Source of the DNA: Sphingobacterium detergens
Lineage (GTDB): Bacteria; Bacteroidota; Bacteroidia; Sphingobacteriales; Sphingobacteriaceae
Assembly (NCBI RefSeq): GCF_003610355.1
Contig: NZ_RAPY01000004.1
Location: forward strand, 310,001-374,000
Length of the DNA: 64,000 bases
Direction of reading: 5' to 3'
The translations under genes and the position numbers were made by a program. Position 1 is the stretch's first letter. Each line of letters starts with the position of its first letter. Below the pieces are notes generated by a model, which saw nothing but the letters and a program-made list of their open reading frames with translations, searched no databases and was not told where the DNA came from. Below, in pieces: positions 45,439 through 54,346 of this stretch.

Positions 45439-45504
45439 AAAAAAAGGTTTTCAAACGGGGAGAATGAAAACCTTAAATAACCAATTATAAACCTAAATTA
45501 TGAT
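45439..45504 (-). ncRNA. Candidate small RNA, copy 2 of the 66-nt element
   Basis: Minus-strand transcript unit with a complete promoter: TTTG (plus 45537-45540) then 20 nt then TATCTTTG (45509-45516), start about 5 nt further on, and an end at a 9-bp hairpin AAGGTTTTC / GAAAACCTT plus nine T. It differs from copy 1 only at 45475 (A here, C at 23716, a position just outside the stem). The 13-nt loop reads ATTCTCCCCGTTT on the RNA strand, a C-rich loop like those of seed-pairing regulatory RNAs. It lies between the AraC and NYN genes, both on the minus strand, but has its own start and end. Confidence 0.65.
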
Positions 45505-45508
45505 GCAA

Positions 45509-45540
45509 CAAAGATAGTGTGTATTTTACACATATGCAAA
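45509..45540 (-). promoter_or_regulatory. Promoter of small RNA copy 2
   Basis: On the minus strand TTTG-N20-TATCTTTG, a full match to the Bacteroidetes -33/-7 pattern. The -7 box is in the same register as in copy 1 although neighbouring bases differ. Confidence 0.6.
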
Positions 45541-45612
45541 TGTTGTTTATTATTTTAATGAATCGCTTAAATTTTGTAGCTAAAAAACTACAAACACTTT
45601 CTTGTTATGCTG

Positions 45613-46392
45613 TTAAAGCTCAATAAAAGCAGAAGGCCGGTAGCCCATGACAGCATAAAAACTATTTGTAAAAGCCTGTACACTTTGGTACCCAACTTTG
45701 TAGGCAATCTGGGATATGGTCAGTTCACCTGTACTTAATAATTCAAGACTTTTAATTATCCGCAACAATTGCTGGTATTTAACCAGTGTCATTCCCGTTT
45801 CCTTTTTAAATAATCGTTCGATCGTGCGCAGGGAAAGATTGGATAATAACGCAATTTCTTCCATCTTAATAGGATGGGTATAGTGGTCGTGTAGGTGATT
45901 TAAGACTATCTGTAATCTATTTTCACTCGGCAGCGTAATTTCTAGATGCAATAAGCGGGATCCAAAGGCGGGGAGTTCGTTAAGGAGTGCACGAAGGAAA
46001 ATTGTTTCATGTTCATTTTCTTCGGTTAATTTTGACCATTTTTCGGCATATAGGATCATCTCTCTTAACACCTTCGGAGCAGCGAATATTTGAACCTTTT
46101 CGAAAAATGGATCTTCCTGTTCGATATCAAAAAAGACGATCATTAACTTGATACTCTCGGAATGTGAATTGGTCTTATGTAAAGCATTTGAGGGAACCCA
46201 CGCCACATGATTCTGGGGGAGGAGGTACATTTTTCCCTCAACGGTGAGGTATTGAAAACCTTGCTCGACATAAATCAACTGCGCCTTACGATGGGTATGT
46301 AACGCATCGTCGTGAACCCAATTTTCTTCGAACCAGACAAAATTAGATTTTTTTATATTATCAATTGTATCAATATGATTGGAACAGCCCAT
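45613..46392 (-). CDS. AraC-family transcriptional regulator
   Basis: A 259-residue regulator from ATG 46392; the frame to 46458 adds 22 residues that do not belong to the cupin. The N-terminal half is an AraC-binding cupin (HDDALHTHRKAQLIYVEQGFQYL, LLPQNHVAWVPSNALH). The C-terminal 95 residues carry two helix-turn-helix motifs (MEEIALLSNLSLRTIERLFKKE and TISQIAYKVGYQSVQAFTNSFY). The CynX-like transporter gene starts divergently 162 bp away, so this protein probably controls it. The cupin layout resembles NimR-type regulators of NimT-like exporters. Confidence 0.88.
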   Translation of the reverse strand: MGCSNHIDTIDNIKKSNFVWFEENWVHDDALHTHRKAQLIYVEQGFQYLTVEGKMYLLPQNHVAWVPSNALHKTNSHSESIKLMIVFFDIEQEDPFFEKVQIFAAPKVLREMILYAEKWSKLTEENEHETIFLRALLNELPAFGSRLLHLEITLPSENRLQIVLNHLHDHYTHPIKMEEIALLSNLSLRTIERLFKKETGMTLVKYQQLLRIIKSLELLSTGELTISQIAYKVGYQSVQAFTNSFYAVMGYRPSAFIEL

Positions 46393-46554
46393 GTCGTTAT
46401 AAATTAAATCAATGGCAAATTTAATTAAATAACTGAATATATCTTTGCAACAAATCATCTTGTAGGTGTATTCATCATGCGGTAATATCGTATACTAGTG
46501 GAAGGATCCATCCGCTAAACATTAGCTATTACACCCAAGAAATAAATAATTTAT

Positions 46555-47763
46555 ATGAATAATAATATGCAAAAATCAAACATTTTATCCTGGAGCTGGT
46601 TGTCTGTATTGGTTGTTATTTTAGTTTCAACGAATCTGAGATCGCCGATTACGGCTGTGGGGCCTGTTTTGGGGCAGATCAGTGACTATCTTACATTAGA
46701 TAGCTTTCAAAGTAGTTTATTGACGGCAATTCCTCTTTTTATGTTTGCAAGTTGTTCGGTCCTGGTGAGTAAGTATTCCCACGTTCAGGGTATGCATCGT
46801 TTTTTGTTGTTTGGATTGATTGTCCTTGCTGTGGGAATCATTGTGCGGGTAGGGGGCGGTACAACTTCTTTGTTTGTGGGATCCGTCATGATTGGCTTAG
46901 GAATCTGTGTGGGTAATGTTGTAGCTCCAGGGTATATTAAAACCAGTTTTCCCAATAAAATCGGACTGATGACTGGTATTTTTGCTGTAGCAATGAACTT
47001 GACGGCAGCATTCGCATCAGGCTTTAGTCTACGTCTGGGTGACTGGACTAGCTTTGGATGGAGAGGTTCCCTAGGTGTTTGGGTGGTCTTGGCGATAGGA
47101 TCTATTATTGCTGTTTTTTTTGATCAGTTACGTGGGCAGAAGAATGTTATTCCTGAGCAGAAGAAGCAAGTGCAGACTGGGATTGGGCATATTTTTAAAT
47201 CCAGATTGGCTTGGTATATCAGTATATTTATGGGAATTCAATCATTGGTTTATTATAGTTTGATTTCCTGGTTGCCCAAGGTATTGGTCGATTATGGGAT
47301 GGCTGCCAAAGACACCGGTTGGTTGTTATTTTTGATTCAGATTGCGATGATCCCTATTATGTTTGTCGGGCCTATTATTGCGCACCGAATGAAAGATCAG
47401 CGACTGATGGCTGTTGCTGTTGCGGTGGGTATGCTGGGCAGCATTTTGATGTTCTTTTTATATAAGCTAAATGGGATCTATGTTGCAGCCATATTATTAG
47501 GGCTTTCCAATGGCCTGTCGTTTAGCCTTTCTATTCTCTTTTTTAGTTTAAGGGCAAAATCGACAGCGAATGCCATCAAAATTTCAGGAATGGCACAATC
47601 AGTCGGGTATTTAATTGCTGCATTCGGGCCCCCAATTTTTGGGAAATTGCATGAGATAGACCCATCTTGGAACTATTCCTTTTATTTTCTTGCAGCTAGT
47701 GTTCTCCTGTTGTTATTGACAGGAATAAAAGCGGCAGAAAATAAATTTGTGGAAGAATCATAA
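46555..47763 (+). CDS. CynX/NimT-family MFS transporter
   Basis: A 402-residue, 12-span major facilitator. STNLRSPITAVGPVLGQI in helix 1 is the signature of the CynX/NimT group, whose members move cyanate or export 2-nitroimidazole. Further support is GLGICVGNVVAPGYIKTSFP and GIFAVAMNLTAAFASGFSLRLG. ATG 46567 (MQKSN) is an alternative start. A divergent AraC-type gene is adjacent, a pairing also known for NimT/NimR in E. coli, so export of a toxic small molecule is the better guess than cyanate uptake; no cyanase gene is nearby. Confidence 0.85.
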   Translation: MNNNMQKSNILSWSWLSVLVVILVSTNLRSPITAVGPVLGQISDYLTLDSFQSSLLTAIPLFMFASCSVLVSKYSHVQGMHRFLLFGLIVLAVGIIVRVGGGTTSLFVGSVMIGLGICVGNVVAPGYIKTSFPNKIGLMTGIFAVAMNLTAAFASGFSLRLGDWTSFGWRGSLGVWVVLAIGSIIAVFFDQLRGQKNVIPEQKKQVQTGIGHIFKSRLAWYISIFMGIQSLVYYSLISWLPKVLVDYGMAAKDTGWLLFLIQIAMIPIMFVGPIIAHRMKDQRLMAVAVAVGMLGSILMFFLYKLNGIYVAAILLGLSNGLSFSLSILFFSLRAKSTANAIKISGMAQSVGYLIAAFGPPIFGKLHEIDPSWNYSFYFLAASVLLLLLTGIKAAENKFVEES

Positions 47764-47790
47764 TCGCGTAAACAACATTTGGTAAATGCT

Positions 47791-47824
47791 AACAGCCCCA
47801 TTATTTTAAAATAATGGGGCTGTT
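47791..47824. terminator. Bidirectional terminator between convergent genes
   Basis: A perfect 34-bp palindrome with arms AACAGCCCCATTATTTT and its complement; TTTTAAAA forms the apex. It stands between the CynX-like gene (+) and the S15 peptidase gene (-) and can act for both. Confidence 0.8.
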
Positions 47825-47886
47825 GTCTATATGAATCGCTTACTCATGAACCACTTGTTGATATTGTCAAGTTGGTTCAGCTCTGT

Positions 47887-49746
47887 TTAATCTTTTAAGA
47901 TGTCAAATTCGATATAGGTCGCATTATTGACATCATGGAAAATGCGCTGTGTTGCTTTACGGAAGTCGGCTTTGGTTGCAGTATAGGGGGGCATAAATAC
48001 CTGTGGATTCCGTTCCGCCAATGGGAACCAGGAATTTTGTACCTGAACCATGATACGATGTCCTTTTTTAAAGGTGTGCGCAACATCCGGCATCACAAAA
48101 TCTACTTTTTCCACGAGACCGGGAGTCAGCGCCTGTGGTTTGTCAAAGCCGTTTCTGTATTTTCCAGCCATGATTTCACCTCTAACCATCATTTGGTATC
48201 CCGCCATTGTTTTTCCTTCAAAACTGGGGGCATCATTGGGATAAACGTCGATGAGTTTAACAACATAATCCGCATCGGTACCTGTTGATGATACTTTAAG
48301 GAAGTTTTTGATCGGACCGACAATGGTAATGTCTTCGGTCAAAGCTGCTGTTTGGTAGGCCATAACATCGGGGCGATTGGCTGCAAAACGTTGATCGTCG
48401 ACCATGTACTCGCGTGTACGGTTTTGGATGAGTCCGCCTTGATGTGGAACAGGTTTGTTGGGGTCCGTTACATATTCATCCCATGAATCCGTGCGTTGGA
48501 CTTTCTCAAAACCAAGTTTGCCCTGTGGCTGAAAATAAAGTTTTTTTGTTTCGACATTTTTGGGCGGCCATTGTTCAAATTGCTTCCATTCATTACTCCC
48601 CGAAATAAAGATATTGGCCTCGGCAGCAGAGAAGCTATCTTCTTCTTTTAAATAGTGACTGAAAAAAGGCTGTTCAAATTTTTCCTGATAGGTGATACTT
48701 GTTTTTTTCTCAAATTGAATGTCGCCCAAATGATCTCCTGCTGCGCGAACCCATCCGCCGTGATACCAGGGACCCGCAACCAAAATCGAATTATTTGTTT
48801 TGCTTTTTTCTTCAATGGATTGATAGGTTTTAAATGTACCATAGGCATCTTCGGCATCAAAAAAACCGCCAACAACCATCACAGCTGGTTTGACATCTTG
48901 CAGGTAATTGGTGATGACACGTGTTTTCCAAAACTCATCATAGTTGGGATGCTTAAAGAGGTCGTTCCAGAATTTGACCGAATCGCCAAAATACTTTTCT
49001 TTGAGCTCTTTGGCGGTTCCGCCTTCAAGGAAAAAATTATATTTATCGACCTCGTTGATCTGAATGTTACTTTTGAATTGATCGGGGGTAATTGGTTTTG
49101 GACGTGGCACACCGAATGTTGACATAAATGTGAACGCATCTTGCAGGAATAATACACCGTTGTGGTGAAAATCATCCCCAATAAACCAATCGGTCACCGG
49201 AGCCTGTGGCGAGACCGCTTTGAGGCTGGGATGGGTCTTGACCAGCCCCACTGTGGAGTAGAAACCGGGGTAGGAAATCCCATAGAGACCCGCTTTTCCA
49301 TTGTAGTTCTTCACATTTTTCTGTAGCCATTCTAAAGCGTCGTAGGTGTCTGTGCTCTCGTCGATCGCTTTTTTATCTTTATTCAGGTTTGTTGGCCGAA
49401 CATCTTCAAAATCGCCTTCACTCATCCATTTTCCACGGACATCCTGATAGACAAAGATATAGCCGTCCCGCATCATCGATGGAAAGTTGCCCAAACTTTT
49501 CTTGTACTCATTTTGGCCATAAGGCCCCACGGTATAAGGTGTTCGGTTTAATAAAATGGGGTATTTCTTGGATTTATCTTTGGGGCTGTAGATTACGGTA
49601 AACAATTTCTTGCCATCTCGCATCGGAACCGTTACTTCGGTTTTCTCATAATAATCCCGAACATAAGCGGAATCTGTGGCAGTCTGTGCATGGAGCTGGC
49701 TCCCGGTTAACAATGCTAAAGCCAGAAACGAAATTGTAGTTTTCAT
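47887..49746 (-). CDS. Secreted CocE/NonD-type X-Pro dipeptidyl-peptidase family hydrolase (S15)
   Basis: A 619-residue alpha/beta hydrolase with signal peptide (FLALALLTGSQLHAQ). The N-terminal part has VPMRDGKKLFTVIYSPKD and GKAGLYGISYPGFYS, where GISYPG holds the nucleophile Ser. The C-terminal jelly-roll domain contains MVQVQNSWFPLAERNPQ and MPDVAHTFKKGHRIMVQV, typical of X-Pro dipeptidyl-peptidase C-terminal domains. Family members cleave alpha-amino acid esters, acyl-peptides or cocaine-like esters, here in the periplasm or outside. Monocistronic, bounded by the palindromic terminator. Confidence 0.9.
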   Translation of the reverse strand: MKTTISFLALALLTGSQLHAQTATDSAYVRDYYEKTEVTVPMRDGKKLFTVIYSPKDKSKKYPILLNRTPYTVGPYGQNEYKKSLGNFPSMMRDGYIFVYQDVRGKWMSEGDFEDVRPTNLNKDKKAIDESTDTYDALEWLQKNVKNYNGKAGLYGISYPGFYSTVGLVKTHPSLKAVSPQAPVTDWFIGDDFHHNGVLFLQDAFTFMSTFGVPRPKPITPDQFKSNIQINEVDKYNFFLEGGTAKELKEKYFGDSVKFWNDLFKHPNYDEFWKTRVITNYLQDVKPAVMVVGGFFDAEDAYGTFKTYQSIEEKSKTNNSILVAGPWYHGGWVRAAGDHLGDIQFEKKTSITYQEKFEQPFFSHYLKEEDSFSAAEANIFISGSNEWKQFEQWPPKNVETKKLYFQPQGKLGFEKVQRTDSWDEYVTDPNKPVPHQGGLIQNRTREYMVDDQRFAANRPDVMAYQTAALTEDITIVGPIKNFLKVSSTGTDADYVVKLIDVYPNDAPSFEGKTMAGYQMMVRGEIMAGKYRNGFDKPQALTPGLVEKVDFVMPDVAHTFKKGHRIMVQVQNSWFPLAERNPQVFMPPYTATKADFRKATQRIFHDVNNATYIEFDILKD

Positions 49747-50246
49747 TGAAATAATTATTTAGGAATGTTGATTTTTCATGGTTTATATAAACCTCCTATA
49801 GTCGTTTAGCCTAAACTCATGACGGTTTCATCAATTATCAGCCTAAAGGTAACGCTCCCGAAGTCATTTTCCAATTTTATTGTCATATTTATATAGAATA
49901 GAAAAAGAAAAATTGACCAATTTTTTAGAAAGAATAACTTTTTTCGAATTGTATTTGGATTAGTTTTTTAATGTTAATATATTGAGTTAAATTAGTTATG
50001 ATTATATTTTGTTTTCGCAAGTATGATCAAATGCCTTATATTTCAGTGAGATGGACGATGTAAGCTCGGGGTGCTTATTCATTTCATCTCGTTTCTTTTG
50101 CCTTCGAATAGGCATCGAAACAGCAATTGTCATGATTTTATAAATAAAGTGACGATGGATATGAAATATGTTTTTTTAAGCTAATTTTAAGAATTATTTT
50201 ATCATAAAACATCAATTAAATAACAATTTAAGTATATAGAATTAAT
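49747..50246. other. 500-bp divergent spacer, no gene seen
   Basis: AT-rich spacer between the S15 peptidase and inositol-phosphate synthase genes. It contains one nested inverted repeat at 50048-50090 (GAGATG / CATCTC outside, AAGC / GCTT inside) that could be a leader or operator. No reliable -33/-7 pair was found. Confidence 0.45.
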
Positions 50247-51575
50247 ATGGGACAACAAGTGAAAGATGCCAATGGTAAATTGGGTATTCTTATTCCGGGA
50301 TTGGGTGCTGTGGCTACAACATTGATCGCTGGTGTGGCATCTATAAACAAAGGTTTTTCAAAACCAATAGGATCTGTTTCTCAATTGAGCAGAATCCGTT
50401 TAGGTAAGCGCACGGAGAATAGAAATCCTTTAATCAAGGATTTCGTCCCTTTGGCAAAGTTGGAAGATGTCGTTTTTGGTGGTTGGGACGTATATGAAGA
50501 TAACGTATATGAAGCTGCTTCAAAAGCACAGGTTTTAGAACAAGGCCAACTTGATGCTGTAAAAGCTGAATTGGAAGCAATTCAACCAATGAAAGCTGTG
50601 TTTGATCGCAATTTTGTTAAAAATTTGGACGGCACGCACATCAAATCAGAGAAAACACGTCGCGAATTGGCTGATGCCGTACAACGTGATATCCGCGAAT
50701 TTAAAGAAAAAAACGGCTTAGACCGTGTCGTATTAGTATGGTGTGGTTCTACGGAACGCTATATTGAAACAAACGAAGCTTTCTCAACAATTGCAAAATT
50801 AGAAGAGGCTTTGGATAATGACGATCAACGCATTCCGCCAAGCATGATCTATTGTTATGCGGCAATAAAAGAAGGCGCTCCTTATGTTAATGGTGCACCA
50901 AACTTGACATGTGACGTTCCTGCGATCGTTGAATTAGCTCATGAATATGGTGTTGCAATTGCTGGAAAAGACTTCAAAACTGGTCAAACATTGATGAAAA
51001 CAATTGTTGCTCCTGGTCTTCAGGCAAGAGCGCTTGGCGTTGAAGGTTGGTTCTCAACAAATATTTTAGGTAACCGTGATGGATTGGTATTGGATGATCC
51101 TGAAAACTTCAAAACGAAAGAAGTTTCTAAATTATCCGTATTGGAAGAAATCTTAGATGCGAAAAAAAATCCTGAACTATATGGTGATCTATACCATAAG
51201 GTACGTATCAATTACTATCCACCTCACGGTGACAACAAAGAATCTTGGGATAACATCGATATCTTCGGCTGGTTAGGTTACAAAATGCAAATTAAGATTA
51301 ATTTCTTATGTAGGGATTCAATTTTAGCAGCTCCGGTTGCATTGGATTTGGCATTATTTATTGATTTGGCGCAACGTGCTGGCATGTCAGGTATCCAAGA
51401 GTGGTTGTCATTCTACTTGAAATCCCCACAAACTGCACCAGGTTTACCTCCTGAGCATGATATTTTCAAACAATTAATGAAGTTGCAAAATACCTTGCGT
51501 CATATTATGGGCGAGGATTTGATTACGCACTTGGGATTAGATTATTACCAAGAGTTAGTAGACAGTATTCAATAA
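50247..51575 (+). CDS. ino1: myo-Inositol-1-phosphate synthase
   Basis: A 442-residue synthase converting glucose-6-phosphate to 1L-myo-inositol-1-phosphate with bound NAD. LGILIPGLGAVATTLIAG (about 11-28) is the Rossmann loop. NGAPNLTCDVPAIVELA, GKDFKTGQTLMKTIVAPGLQARALGVEGWFSTN and the DSILAAPVALDLALF helix are conserved catalytic-domain features including the active-site lysines. Length is close to bacterial and archaeal relatives. It has its own terminator, so it is a separate transcript feeding the inositol-lipid operon that follows. Confidence 0.93.
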   Translation: MGQQVKDANGKLGILIPGLGAVATTLIAGVASINKGFSKPIGSVSQLSRIRLGKRTENRNPLIKDFVPLAKLEDVVFGGWDVYEDNVYEAASKAQVLEQGQLDAVKAELEAIQPMKAVFDRNFVKNLDGTHIKSEKTRRELADAVQRDIREFKEKNGLDRVVLVWCGSTERYIETNEAFSTIAKLEEALDNDDQRIPPSMIYCYAAIKEGAPYVNGAPNLTCDVPAIVELAHEYGVAIAGKDFKTGQTLMKTIVAPGLQARALGVEGWFSTNILGNRDGLVLDDPENFKTKEVSKLSVLEEILDAKKNPELYGDLYHKVRINYYPPHGDNKESWDNIDIFGWLGYKMQIKINFLCRDSILAAPVALDLALFIDLAQRAGMSGIQEWLSFYLKSPQTAPGLPPEHDIFKQLMKLQNTLRHIMGEDLITHLGLDYYQELVDSIQ

Positions 51576-51586
51576 ATTACCTTTAT

Positions 51587-51627
51587 AAAAAGGGGAATAA
51601 TTGCTTCGGGCAGTTCTTCCCCTTTTT
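51587..51627 (+). terminator. Terminator after ino1
   Basis: Arms AAAAAGGGGAA (51587-51597) and TTCCCCTTTTT (51617-51627), 19-nt loop. The right arm supplies the T-run. Confidence 0.75.
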
Positions 51628-51730
51628 CTTCGGGACAATTATTACATGAACTTGTATAACCCGCTCTATTTAGAGATGATGGAGGGGGCTATCAAGCAAT
51701 TGTCCGGAAATAACCCGCTGTAAATTTTTG

Positions 51731-51742
51731 CGTTTGCAAACG
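51731..51742. promoter_or_regulatory. 12-bp palindrome upstream of the inositol-lipid operon
   Basis: CGTTTGCAAACG is a perfect palindrome 61 bp before ATG 51804. Its form resembles LacI-family operators, but no LacI gene is in the window, so any role is unproven. Confidence 0.35.
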
Positions 51743-51803
51743 TTAAGATCGTGACAGGGGTTTTATTTTTTTAATGAATGATTTTATTTTGCAATTAGAA
51801 GGA

Positions 51804-52514
51804 ATGGAATTTGCTATCATTGCGGCGGGAGAAGGATCTCGATTGCGAAAAGAAGGCTTTAATTTGCCTAAGCCCCTGCTACCTTTACATGGTGTTCCAT
51901 TAATTGAACGATTGATTCGTGTCTTTGCTAAAGAAGGTGCGCAGCAAGTGCATGTTATTATCAACAGACAATCACCTGAATTGAAGACATTTTTAACGCA
52001 TACAGCATTCGAGCTTCCTATCGTCCTGATCGAGGAGGATACACCAAGCTCCCTACATAGTTTTGCCTTATTGGTCGAAAGCAATCCAGATTGGACCTCC
52101 TGTTGTCTGACAACCACAGATACTGTTTTTAGACCCCATGAATTTCACGAATACCTAACAGCTTTCCAGCAAAAAGAAAATGCAGACGCTTTTATGGCTG
52201 TTACACCATTTGTCGATGACGAGAGCCCGCTTTATGTGAACACAGATCAGGAGCTAAAGGTGGAAGCATTTTTAGATCAGGCTACAGCGGAAACAAAATT
52301 TGTTTCGGGGGGTATTTATTGCTTTCGTAAAGCGGCAATGAGCTGTGCATTAAGTTCCGTTGCGGCAGGAAATTCTAGAATGCGTAACTTTCAACGTGCG
52401 CTTTTGGAAAATGATTTGCATGTTGAGGCATTTGTGTTTGAAAAAGTAGTAGATATCGATCACTTGAAAGACCGTATTGTAGCGGAACAGTTTTTGAGTG
52501 AGGAAGTTAGTTAG
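51804..52514 (+). CDS. Sugar/inositol-phosphate nucleotidyltransferase-like protein
   Basis: A 236-residue GT-A-fold NTP transferase. ATG 51804 is preferred as it places FAIIAAGEGSRLRKEG directly at the start, as in most relatives; ATG 51774 adds ten residues. The NTP loop (AAGEGSR), the KPLLPLHGVPLIERLI segment and TTTDTVF (metal-binding Asp) are present. The context next to ino1 and a CDP-alcohol phosphotransferase suggests that it activates inositol-1-phosphate with CTP, as IPCT enzymes do in thermophiles. This is inference; a hexose-1-phosphate would also fit the fold. The next gene starts 4 bp on. Confidence 0.8.
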   Translation: MEFAIIAAGEGSRLRKEGFNLPKPLLPLHGVPLIERLIRVFAKEGAQQVHVIINRQSPELKTFLTHTAFELPIVLIEEDTPSSLHSFALLVESNPDWTSCCLTTTDTVFRPHEFHEYLTAFQQKENADAFMAVTPFVDDESPLYVNTDQELKVEAFLDQATAETKFVSGGIYCFRKAAMSCALSSVAAGNSRMRNFQRALLENDLHVEAFVFEKVVDIDHLKDRIVAEQFLSEEVS

Positions 52515-52518
52515 TAAA

Positions 52519-53412
52519 ATGAGCGAAATGATTTCTATTTTAGGCGTGACACGTAAAAACCGTTTTTCTCCCAATCATGTGGGGAATGATGCTGCAATAT
52601 TTAATGAAGTTGTGCTAAAATTGACCGAGCAAGGTGCGTCAGTTGAAATTTGTAATGAGGACGAATTCTTAGCTTTGGATACGATAAAACAGAAGAATGT
52701 TCTGACCATGGGAAGAACAAAGACTTTGGTTAAGAAGTTGCAATCTCTTCAAAATAATGGTGTTAATGTATTGAACTCAGGTTTCGGTATTGAAAGCTGT
52801 TTTCGAAAAAATATGACACTTAAGTTGTTGGAAGGGGGGATTCCCTATCCGAAGAGTATCGTCATTTCAACGGTCGCAGACATGCAGGCTATTTTTGAAA
52901 AACTGAAAGGAAAGGGTGTCTGGATCAAACGTGGTGACTTCCATGCAATCCATAAAGAAGATGTCACTTTTGCTGCCAGTCTCAAAGAAGCACAGCATAT
53001 TCTAAACGAATATGCGCTCCGGGGGATTAAGGAAGCCGTTATCTCCGAGCATCTGGCAGGAGATCTATTAAAGTTTTATGCGGTTAGGGATACCGATTTC
53101 TTTTTCTACTTTTATCCCTATGAACATAATCATCATAAGTACGATTTGTACGAACAGATCAATGATGAAGTTGTCCATTTTCCATTTGATTTGGCTAATT
53201 TAAAGCAAGTAGCCAATCGTGCAGCTGAAGTGCTGGATGTCCATATCTATGGCGGTGATGTGATTATTGATGCAAATGGAGATTTTCATATTATTGATCT
53301 AAATGATTGGCCCAGTTTTGCTCCTTGTCGAGCTGAAGCAGCTGAAGCCATTGCACAAATGGTTTACCATAAATTTACTGAAAAGAACCACAATGCAGAG
53401 AGAACAAGTTAA
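52519..53412 (+). CDS. ATP-grasp ligase of unknown specificity
   Basis: A 297-residue ATP-grasp protein from ATG 52519 (ATG 52528 is possible). It has a Rossmann-like N-terminus (MISILGVTRKNRFSPNH), the ATP-grasp lysine in GVWIKRGDFHAIHKED, and the metal/ATP end DVIIDANGDFHIIDLNDWPSF with the Asp...Asn pair. The group is closest in feel to RimK/D-Ala-D-Ala-ligase-like enzymes that join a carboxylate to an amine. In this operon it could add an amino acid or similar group to an inositol-lipid head group, but that is speculation. It overlaps the following gene by 20 bases. Confidence 0.8.
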   Translation: MSEMISILGVTRKNRFSPNHVGNDAAIFNEVVLKLTEQGASVEICNEDEFLALDTIKQKNVLTMGRTKTLVKKLQSLQNNGVNVLNSGFGIESCFRKNMTLKLLEGGIPYPKSIVISTVADMQAIFEKLKGKGVWIKRGDFHAIHKEDVTFAASLKEAQHILNEYALRGIKEAVISEHLAGDLLKFYAVRDTDFFFYFYPYEHNHHKYDLYEQINDEVVHFPFDLANLKQVANRAAEVLDVHIYGGDVIIDANGDFHIIDLNDWPSFAPCRAEAAEAIAQMVYHKFTEKNHNAERTS

Positions 53413-54346
53413 TGTAATCGAAGAAGAGAATTTGAGTGCATTCGAACAATCTTTAAAATCCAACGATACAGAAGAAAAAATAGATATTTGGTTTTATAGA
53501 CCAATTGGTTTCCGTATTGCACAGGTATGTGCAAAAATTGGGATTACACCCAATGCTGTGACAATCATCAGTATTTTTTTTGGTGTTGCGGCCGGTATTT
53601 TATTTTACTACCAAGATCTATGGATTAATGTGATCGGAATGCTTTTGTTGGTCTTTGCAAACTCTTTGGATAGTGCAGATGGACAGTTGGCCCGGATGAC
53701 AGATAATAAGAGTCGCTTTGGTCGTATTCTGGACGGCTTTGCGGGCGATTTTTGGTTTGCTTCCATCCATATTGCCATCTGTTTGCGCAGTATCAATGAA
53801 GGCTGGCCAGAATGGTTGTGGGTATTTTGTATCCTTGCTGGGGTTTCCCATATGTTGCAATCTGCAATGGCTGACTATTACCGCAATGTCCACCTCTTTT
53901 TTATCAAAGGTAAGGCAGGAAGCGAATTGGATAATACGCGTGATTTGAAAGTTGATTACGATGCCTTGTCCTGGCGGAAGAACTTTTTTAGCAAGTTTGT
54001 GCTGAATGGTTATATGGGCTATACCCGAAATCAGGAAAAGCTATCCCCAAAATTGCAGAAGTTATTGCATATCGTCAAATCCCGGTACAAAGATGATTTG
54101 CCCCAACAATTGATGGTTGATTTCAGAATGAAAAATAAACCATTGATGAAGTACACCAACATTGTGCAGTTCAATACACGGGTAATCTTCCTTTTTGTTT
54201 GGTTGTTTATCGGTCAACCGTGGATTTACTTTTTCTTTGATATGTTTGTTTTAAACCCGATCTTAATCTATATGTGTAATAGACAGGAAAAGGTAAGTGG
54301 TTATTTTGTTGATAAATTAACAAACGATCCAACTTATGGGGAGTAA
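53393..54346 (+). CDS. CDP-alcohol phosphatidyltransferase family protein, probable inositol lipid synthase
   Basis: A 317-residue membrane enzyme from ATG 53393. The CDP-alcohol motif is D93-x2-D96-G97-x2-A100-R101-x8-G110-x3-D114 followed by GFAG and D119, so the last two Asp are four residues apart rather than three. Several membrane spans follow, and an acidic 30-residue N-terminal extension is present. It should transfer a phospho-alcohol from a CDP-linked donor to an alcohol in the membrane; with ino1 beside it the product is probably phosphatidylinositol or its phosphate. It overlaps both neighbours (20 and 11 bases), a tightly coupled operon. Confidence 0.88.
   Translation: MQREQVNVIEEENLSAFEQSLKSNDTEEKIDIWFYRPIGFRIAQVCAKIGITPNAVTIISIFFGVAAGILFYYQDLWINVIGMLLLVFANSLDSADGQLARMTDNKSRFGRILDGFAGDFWFASIHIAICLRSINEGWPEWLWVFCILAGVSHMLQSAMADYYRNVHLFFIKGKAGSELDNTRDLKVDYDALSWRKNFFSKFVLNGYMGYTRNQEKLSPKLQKLLHIVKSRYKDDLPQQLMVDFRMKNKPLMKYTNIVQFNTRVIFLFVWLFIGQPWIYFFFDMFVLNPILIYMCNRQEKVSGYFVDKLTNDPTYGE

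Noticed and set aside
48655..49122. Open frame of 155 codons on the plus strand
   Set aside because: Antisense shadow of the S15 peptidase; Phe/Ile/Cys-rich composition without domain or start context.
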